Positions 56,169 to 64,000 of a DNA stretch of 64,000 bases are shown in pieces. The translations under genes were made by a program, and so were the position numbers. The stretch is from the NCBI GenBank assembly GCA_003988855.1, contig QYAI01000021.1, forward strand, positions 186,001 through 250,000. Direction: 5' to 3'. The notes under the pieces are model-generated. The model did not search any database and had not been told where the DNA came from. It saw only the letters and a program-made list of their open reading frames with translations. Numbering within the stretch: position 1 is the stretch's first letter; the number at the start of each line of letters is the position of its first letter. This stretch comes from Arachnopeziza araneosa (taxonomy: Eukaryota; Ascomycota; Leotiomycetes; Helotiales; Arachnopezizaceae).

Positions 56169-59100
56169 TTAGAAACAGTTCAAGCTACCCTTCTTCTTCT
56201 TCTTGCTGATGGCATTCATTCGCTCTTCAAGATGAGCTCGAGCAATCTCTGCGTCCCGTCGTTTCTTGCGCTCTTCCTCGACCTGAAGCATACTCCATCT
56301 GTTCTCCTTGTCAGAGCCACTGTTTTTCTCTCGCTCTTGGGAATCCTTCAGTTGGCCCTCGAGATCAGTAGCACGGCGCTTCCAGGCTTCAATATCTCCT
56401 TTCATCTTGTTGCTCTGTCTCTCCAAATCCGTGAGGGCTTCTTCAAGAGTCTGAGTCAGCTGCTTCTCTGCAGACAAATGCTTCTCAATCGTTCGGATAC
56501 GAGCTTCTTGGTCTTCATGAATTTGTGCGGCCGTGGTATCCTTACTAGCGGGTCGGTTCACTTGACCAGGCGTTGGTGATACATGGCCATTTGGAGTTGC
56601 AGCATTTCCAGGCAAGGGAGGTAAAGGAATAGCCGGTGGAGGCGATGGCAAAGAGGCAACAGACGCAGATTTTCGGAGGTGGGTGTTCGTATTAGTGATA
56701 GAGTTAGATCGCTTAGGTTCATTTTGAACTTGATGAACCTCGTCGTATTTGGCCTTTCGAGTTAGTGCATTTTCTTGAATTACAAAGACTTCACTTACCT
56801 GAAGAGTTGCAAATTCCTCCTTCATGGCGGTGATTTCCATCTGCATGCGAACGTTGGCAGAATTGGCTTCCTCCAGCTGAGCATTCCGTTCATTTTGCAT
56901 GGTGGAGAGTCTGTTGTTTACACTTTGGTGCTGGTCGTAGTTCAAGGCGAGCTGTTCCTCCAATTCGTCAACTAAGCGAGAGTTCTTCTTGTTCTTGGCC
57001 TCTAACTCTGCCATTTCCTTCTTCAATGCAGCAAGTTGATCACCAACGGCAACTTGATGATTCTTGTATTTTGCGCCTTCTGCAGTCTGTATGAGGATTC
57101 CAGCAAGCTCCGCTTTAACAATCTCAAGCTCCTTCATGACGGTGTCATTGATAGTTGAGAGATCGACAATAGTCTGCTTCATATCTTCGTTCTTCTGTGT
57201 CTCTTCTACCAAGGCCTTCTGGTCAGCAAGAAGGTCAGTAATTCTCTCTTGCAGTTTCTCAGTGCTAATGTCAACCCCAAGAGCAAAAGCAACTTGAGTA
57301 GCAACCTTGGTAAGTTCGTCACGAGCCTCTGCAAGTTCTGTTTGAAGCGTTTCAACATGCTGCTGATGACTTGAAGTGAGCACTGCCAGACGAGTCTCGC
57401 GCTCAACTTGAGAGCTCGTTTTAAGATTTTCAATCTCTTTGGCATGGTTCGCGTGCAGGAGAGCCATTCCGTCTTGATGAGTCTTAACGATATTCTCGTG
57501 CTCGCGGATTTGTTGCTCGAGATTAACAACAAGAGCTTTGTGATTCTCTGCCTCGGTACTGACAAGATCCCTTGATTTCGTTAATTCAACAATTTGCTCC
57601 TGAGTAGAAGTATGCGTCTGCTCCAACTCGGCAACACGAGCGGCATTGGTAGCGAGTACGGTCTTGTGCTCATCAAGCTCCTTTTGCAGATTTGCAACAA
57701 TCTCGTTCTCCCCCGTGCTCTTAGACTTCTGCTCCTCGCTAATTCTCGCCATCTCCCTCTCAAGCTCGGTAATGGTGGTGAGCAGGTTCTTTTCGGAGCC
57801 TTCCATGGTCGTCAGGGCAGTTTCATGTCGACCTTGCCAGCTCGCCAGTTCTGCCTCTAAATCTGCAATCTTCTTGTCTTGAATCTCTTTCTGGTCATCG
57901 CGCTCCCTCATAGCCTTCTCGTCACTTGAGGAAGCAGCATGTGCATCAATTGAAGCACGAAGACCGTTGAGTTCGGTCAACAGCTCCTTCTCTCGAGCTG
58001 CATGAGTTTCGTGGAAAAGTCTCATCTGATTCTCGCTCTGGAGCAGTTGGTCACGCATAGTAGAGACAACTGAAATATCCATAGGTGACGACTTCATGCT
58101 AGATCGCTCACGAGTAAGCCCAGCAATGATCGTCATCTTAGTTTCCAGTTCTCGTTTTACAGCTGTGATATCAGCTTCGAGCTCTTGAACGCGTTCCGAT
58201 CGGGTATGTAGCTCATGCATCGCTGTGTTGAGATTCAGCTCAAAGTTAGCCATCACATCAGGATTAGACTCGAAGTTTTCCGTGGCGATATTCCGGAGCG
58301 AAGCAAAAGCTCTGTGTGCTTTGTCGATGATCATAACATTCTGACTAGACTTGCGACGGATAACTGGACTGCTTGATTTCGGAGAACCAGCAGCTTCGTT
58401 CATCTTAGCTTTCGAGACTTCTGTCTTGAGCTCCTCAACTAAATCAAGAGCATCCATATGCTGTTCTTCTAACTGCGCATACTTTTCTGCTAGAATTTTC
58501 TGGGCTTGTTCCTTCTCAGCAGCAAGTTTTCTTAAACTCTCAACTTCCACCGCGACAATTTCGTCGTTGGCACCATCCTTTGCCATATTCTCTGACTCCG
58601 ATGGTCTTGTCACGGCTTCAGCATCAGATATTTCCATACCACTGGGCAACTCCCCAGCTGAGGACAATTCCGATGAGAGCGATCGCGAGGATGAATGTTG
58701 TCCTCCATCCTTTAGCTCGTTCACCCTCGCATCTGCTAAAAAAGAAGTGGGCCCGGCCTCTAATGGTGAGGAGACGGATAAGATTGAATCACGAGGGCGT
58801 GGCTGACGTGCTTCATCAACAGCATCCTGAAGCTCAGCCAAGGTGCGGAGAGCTTCTTCGTATTTAGCGGATAGAAGGTCGAATTCGTTGATGGTAGATT
58901 CGTGCTCTACACGGAGGTCAAAAAGCTCTTGTGTAACATTCTCTAACTTGTCCTCGACAAATTTGGACTGGGCAGGGCTTGGAGGTGGGAAAGCTTTCTT
59001 GGTAGGCTCGATGTGCTTGCTGGGCTCAATTTCATTTTCAATGGATTCGCCGTTGTCAATTGGACCTTCTGCCTCCGATCGCTTACCATTCTCAAGGTGG

Positions 59101-61568
59101 TACACTGCAAGTTGTCCCTCGTCCTTTTCATCATCTTCAAGAATAACATCATTTTGGCTGCGCCTACTCCCAAGACTGTGATCACGCGAGTGATTCAATG
59201 ACAGATGCTGACTATTGCCGTTGACAACTGTAGTCTCTGCATCATGGTTTCGGCCGTCTTGTTGAATATGATCCAGTTCGTAAAGAAGGTTGTCGAGTTT
59301 TCCCAGACTGCGTTGGCGCTCAACGACATGCTCCAAACGATCAATTTCGCGTTGCATAAGCTCAGCGTCTTGGTCTGCCTCGGCAAGTCGCTCCTCAAGA
59401 GTTGAGATATAATCCTCGCAAGCTGCTTCGTTTTCACGGACGCGGGCGATTTCTTTTCGTAGTTCCATCACAATAGCCGAGTTCTTCTCTTCTCCAGACG
59501 TGTGTCCGTCAAGTTTGGCTTCCAGGTCATGTAAGTAATGTTCTGTACTAGATTCTCGATCAATCAACTTCTGGAGCCGAGCCTGTAGTTGTTGGTTCAC
59601 AGTTTCAACATATGCGCACTTGGTCTCCTTTTCGAGAAGAATAGTTTCGCAATTTGATAAGGATCCACGAGTGCTTGACAAAGAATGTTCGAGACTTTGA
59701 ATCGTTTTCTCATATTCCAAAACGACCTGCTCGACAGCTTCAGCGAAAGAGTTTGATCGCTTCAGCCGCTCAGTAGCGCTGTCACCTAACGTCTCCTCGA
59801 ACGCCTCATTTTCGGCAATTTCACCATCTCGAGCTTTAGCCATTTCAGATATCAGCTTTGCATGACGTTGGCTAAGAGCCGTGTAATTTTCCTGTGTATC
59901 GAGTAATTGGTTTTGGAGCTCCATCTCACGTTCGTTTTGTCGCTCTGGCCTCTCCATCGAACTGTGGGTACGACGATCCCCTCCCCGCTCGGTGCTTCGG
60001 ATCTGCTCACGAAGAAATGCAACCTCAGCCTTTAATCTTTCAATCAAGGCTTGCTTATCGCTTTCGTCTGTCACTTGCTGAATCCGAGGCTTGCTTTGAA
60101 TGGCACGAGCACGCTGTGCGTACTGCACGGTATTCAAGGTTTCGCTCAGATGGAATTCTGCCGGTGTCACACACGCGATCATGTATGTGATAGCATTGCC
60201 TCCGAGTGAGTCTTGAAGTAACCGAGTGAGTTTCGAGTCGCGGTATGATACGTGGGATCCAGCTTGACGTGACGAAAGCTGTGAAATAACCTTTCCGAGG
60301 CTAGCAAGACCAGCGTTGATAGAAATGCCTTCCTTTGCACGCTCCCCTTGGGCTCCAGTATTCTTCAATCTCTCGCTGCCGGCCAAATCCACAAAGTGCA
60401 GTTTACTATCGATCGTCACCATAGTATCGGCCCCAGTCATTGCTTCTAATGGGACTGAAAATCGTTTCTCAACTCCTTGAGCGCTCTGCAACTTGCTTTT
60501 GCGTTGAACCAAGTTGAGACTGAACACTGCATGGGACCGAGAGGACTTGGCATTGATTGCTGTTGAATCGGTCTGTCGGATTGTGGAACCAAAGTTAAGA
60601 GCAGCCATCATGTCATCCACTGAATTGATCTCGACCTGGGTTAAATTGGCAAGAAGAATGTGACCCTTGACATCTTCTCTGATTGTGACAGTTCCCCTTT
60701 CGTGCGCTGGTGTATGCTCAGGAATTAACAAGTCACGAAGCTGCTCATTATAAATCTCAACATATGATGCCTTGAGCGTCCAGTTTTTTTCCGCAACCTT
60801 TGCCAATAATGAGCTGGTGGAATATCTCATGGGTGTTCTGAGACCCGACATGGAGTTTCGATTATTTTGTTTTGGCCCCTCCAATTTCTCAAACAATGCC
60901 GCAGCTGCGCGCGGGATGACTCCTAATAGAATAGGAACATTAGCGAAACTGTACCACGAAAATATGGCCAGACTAGGGGAAGGTCTTGACCAGTGGCTGC
61001 GCCATGTCCAAATGGTAAGACTCACCCATAACTTCCATATCGCCTTGTTCCGCAGGTCCTGAGGTTCCCATGGTATATGACTTTCCAGCACCGGACTGGC
61101 CATATGCGAGCATAGAAACATTATAGCCCTGGACGAAAGCATTTGTGCTTTCTACTAGATAGTCCCAAATACCTTCCTGGTTAACGTCTTCCCCAAAGAC
61201 GCGGTCAAAAACAAACAACTTTCTTCCTTGGGGTGAATCAATAACCAAATTAGTGGGTGAAGTCACTTGTACCATGGATCGTTGAAATCTTTGCGGGATG
61301 AGCTCGTAACCCGGGTCGCTTGGTTTAAGAGGAGGGCGAATGCGGACAGCTAGTTCATGATGATCAGTATCGTTCGGTTGTCTTGCGGAGACGCGGCAAA
61401 TAACTAACCAACTTTCACTGAGGTCTTGCCATCCTCGTCAGATGCTCGACTGCCTCCACCAACTTTGCTCGTCATACTCATCCGGGATGTCGTCCTCGGA
61501 GGACGCATCATCACACTTACTGGCCTAGCGTACGCGCCCATCGGCGAACCTGGCGGAGAGCTGGCCAT
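56169..61568 (-). CDS. Kinesin motor protein with long coiled coil, 1730 aa
   Basis: Microtubule motor with an N-terminal motor domain. Minus-strand exons 61409-61568, 61026-61349, 56799-60922 and 56169-56753 join in phase to 1730 residues. A Ser/Pro/Arg-rich lead of about 50 residues precedes VKVAVRIRPPLKP. The P-loop is GQSGAGKS at 137-144 (the usual form is GQTGSGKT). Switch I is NAKSSRSH and switch II VDLAGSE, with LSETLNTVQYAQRARAI closing the motor at about 470. Then come over 1100 residues of Glu/Lys/Gln/Leu-rich coiled coil, a Pro-rich break (PSPPPAIPLPPLPG) and a final coiled coil ending KKKKKGSLNCF. The small 45-nt intron 56754-56798 is a multiple of three. Subfamily is uncertain: length suggests kinesin-4/KIF4-like, but the neck sequence is not typical for it. 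Confidence 0.88.
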
Positions 61569-64000
61569 CGCTCTGTTTGATTCCTTTCGTTGCGCCAAAA
61601 CCAAGGGTAATTGGAAAGGAGGTCGCTCGATCAAGAAACCGCGGATGGATCGATGCAATCACGGTCGCGTCGAGTTTGTGCTAAGCGAAGTTCTATCACT
61701 CCGTTGTCATGTTGCAAATTCGCAGACGTGGTGAATAGCAACAGAGGCGCAAGAGTGACAATCCGCNTCCCTTTACGCAGGAACCAGGAACCAGGAACCC
61801 CGGAACTTGTTGTCAGCACGCGTCGCTTGGTGAAGGAGGGCGAAGGAGGGGGATGATAGCAACAAAGGCTCGTCGGGTGTTGGGGATGCCGGGTTTCGTC
61901 AACGTCGACTCTTTCTGTGCTCGCTGAGACGTCGGGATGATGCAAAAAAGGAAAAGGAGGGCGAAGAGAGAGCGGAGGGAAGGGATGTTTTGGCGACAGG
62001 AGGCCCCAAAACCATAATCGACGGCGACTGGACGCTCAGGGATCAAAGGGACGTACCGCTTTGGCATTACCTGACCAGGCTTAGCCAGGCCAGCCGCCCA
62101 CACTCACATCCACACCCACACCCACCCTAACACGCCGACCAGGAGAGTGGAACGGTCAGAAAGAAAGGAGAGAGGACAGAACCGCCACGCTGAGTGGCTG
62201 CAGGTGTGCGTTGCCCACAGGAACAGAGGTGCAAAGGCTGAACGCCAGCACCGTACAGACTGCTGGCTCTTGGTCTAGGCTGGATCAGGAGGGACAAATG
62301 GGCAGTGGAGGCCTTGGGAGAGACGTGAGCAGTCGGTGGAAGCGAGATGATGCTGCGAGCAAATAGGGAGCCTCCATCCTCTTCCCTCCGCCATGTGCCT
62401 GGACCCGCACAAGGGGGCACGCTGCGACCTTCTCTCCACTGATGCTCTGGACAACCTCTTCACGCCTCCTCCTCGTACAGGGCAGAAGAAAGCAATGCGA
62501 TGTGCCCACGTCAAACGGAAAAAGAAGCGACAAGTCGCACCCAAAACCTGGCAAAAAGCGTCACCCGCCGGCTATCCAGAAGAAAAAGAACTGTGACTCG
62601 GTGACGATGTTTACCCAGCCTCTGACGGATGCATAATTCTGGATCTATGGTATGCTTTCCAAACTTTCCAGAAGTCCGAGAGAGGGACCAGGCATATCTC
62701 AAGATGATATAATCTCCGGGGCCCCCGGCTTCCTACAGTTTCGATGGGCTGGAAGAGTCTCGGGTTCGTGCAGGTGGCAGAAGAAGAACCATCTCATCTC
62801 ACTGCGCAACTTTCTCTCGCATTCTCTGCACATACCAGATCAGAGTTATCCAAAATCTGGTACCTTAGCGTTGATCGACACAGTTGAAAGGCTCATCAAG
62901 TGCTACTAGCACCGCCACCGGGGGTCTCTCCACTTGCCGGTAACAGAGGCTTGTTATTCCTTATCCCAGAACAGGGCACACTCTTATCTTCCGGCACTTC
63001 CTCCTGTACCGATCCTTCTTGGCTTTCTCTGGAGACATGCTACAGTACGACGTTCGCGATTTTCAGCCACGCTCATCCAGCGTGATAATTACCGCTCGAA
63101 ATCAATCTTGGAACCTGATGATCGTTACTCTCTGTTCGCATATCCTAGTAACCGATCTTTCGGGGCTTTTTACACATTCAGCGCCCTTCATTAAGTGTCA
63201 AGCCATTGTCTCTCAAAGAGTCTCGGGACGTTAGAAGGATCCGCCGCCCGGGCAGGACGCCGCAAAAGGCTTTTCAGAAGGTCTCATCGACTTCTTAAAG
63301 ATCCTCACTTCGGCGTCAACCAACATGTTCCAGCATCAGACATTGTCAAAGATTGTGAGGACCACGAATTTTCAACATCTGCGCTTTGCAGCTGGTCTTA
63401 AAGGAATCCAGCTCAGTCAAAAGTGCTCAATATAGCGAGATTATACAAAGAGCATCGTGATAACAAGCCCCACGGAATCCCGAGAATCAGACCGGCGACT
63501 GCCACCATCTTTTAATATCCTAGGTTCAATTAAGAGAGCAATGGCCCGGATCCTCACACGTGAAAAGCTGTCCAACCCGGGGCCGAGACCCAGATTCTGT
63601 GGAATCTCCTCGATCCTTGATGGTTATCAAACAACTTATGATCCTCTTCAGAAATCGTTAGACCTTCCCCCTTGAGAGAACGAAGTTGTCGCTCAGAAAT
63701 ATTAATATCGACGACAGAGACAGATTAATATTTAGTATGAGATGTTAACCGTCCCCATCTTTGATTACAGCGCTTTCTCATCACAAATCAGACGGTCGAA
63801 CCCCGAGGTCTGAGCGACGTCGAGATTGCGGCACATCGGACCACCTCGGGCACAGTGCGAAGCACCCTAAAAATCAAGGTGTCCTAACGAGCTTTTTATT
63901 TTGTGCGGATCCTAATTATTCCCCGCATACACGTCTGATCTTTGCTACTTTGTTTCCTTTGCTTGCTGCCTATCATTTTTAGATTGCACTGTTGAGCAGC
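61569..64000. other. Gene-free region upstream of kinesin
   Basis: About 2.4 kb with no convincing gene. Contains an ambiguous base at 61767, a 7-bp tandem repeat (CAGGAAC x3, 61778-61798) and a CACACC-rich stretch near 62100-62126. Short ORFs overlap in several frames and look random. The kinesin promoter should be in the first few hundred bases. Confidence 0.55.
61778..61798 (+). repeat. (CAGGAAC)3 short tandem repeat
   Basis: Three perfect 7-bp units upstream of the kinesin start codon. Confidence 0.85.

Noticed and set aside
62096..62130. CACACC/CCCTAA-like stretch resembling telomeric DNA
   Set aside because: Only one CCCTAA is present; the rest is a short CACACC-rich run, so there is no telomere repeat array.
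63790..63830. B-box-like GGGGTTCGACCGT on the minus strand
   Set aside because: The last bases do not fit GGTTCGANNCC and no A box lies at the right distance.

Overview
The window is nuclear DNA of a filamentous ascomycete fungus. Genes are split by short introns of about 43-163 nt with GT...AG ends and CTAAC-like branch sites, sit on both strands, and encode eukaryotic proteins (ribosomal protein eL14, NAC-alpha, SRP receptor, COPII/SNARE factors, a PAK kinase, a kinesin). A RID/Masc1-type DNA methyltransferase and a 2EXR-domain protein point to Pezizomycotina. The NAC-alpha linker and several other proteins look most like Leotiomycetes (Helotiales), but that placement is inference from memory. 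No complete transposon, rRNA, tRNA or CRISPR array was seen.

Layout. 0-6 kb: the 3' part of a cytosine methyltransferase gene, then eL14, NAC-alpha and ATP synthase subunit d, all on +. 6-12.6 kb: an SDR oxidoreductase (-) divergent from a type I glutamine synthetase-like gene (+), then a secreted ferritin-like (Rds1-type) protein whose 5' UTR holds a tandem pentamer array. 12.6-13.7 kb: a gene-free stretch with several microsatellites. 13.7-17.3 kb: YIF1 (-) and SRP receptor alpha (+) share a 264-bp divergent promoter. 17.4-25.1 kb: a gene-poor stretch that looks accessory, with a six-copy degenerate repeat, a 2EXR protein carrying a 69-bp internal duplication, and a lone alpha/beta hydrolase. 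25.1-40.7 kb: a mitochondrial SDR, a PAK kinase of Cla4 type (-), a vigilin/Scp160 KH protein (+) and a multi-exon RING-H2 gene (-) that could be read as two genes. 41.4-49 kb: a Ysc84/SH3 protein (-), the SNARE Sft1 (+), the ArfGAP Age2 (-), MsrB (+) and two small hypothetical genes (-). 49.5-61.6 kb: a Rec114-like meiotic protein (-) divergent from ALG2 (+), an FAD oxidoreductase (+) and a 1730-aa kinesin (-). The last 2.4 kb show no gene.

Working together: several genes serve the secretory path (SRP receptor, Yif1, Sft1, Age2, Alg2, and Ysc84 in actin/endocytosis) and some form tight divergent pairs, but nothing indicates a biosynthetic cluster. The most unusual structure is the repeat block at about 17.47-18.18 kb. 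Its copies conserve a 13-residue motif when read on the minus strand, and several are spaced by multiples of three, which suggests a decaying or undescribed repeat-protein gene. Exon boundaries were worked out by eye from reading phase, splice signals and family similarity; they were not tested against RNA data.
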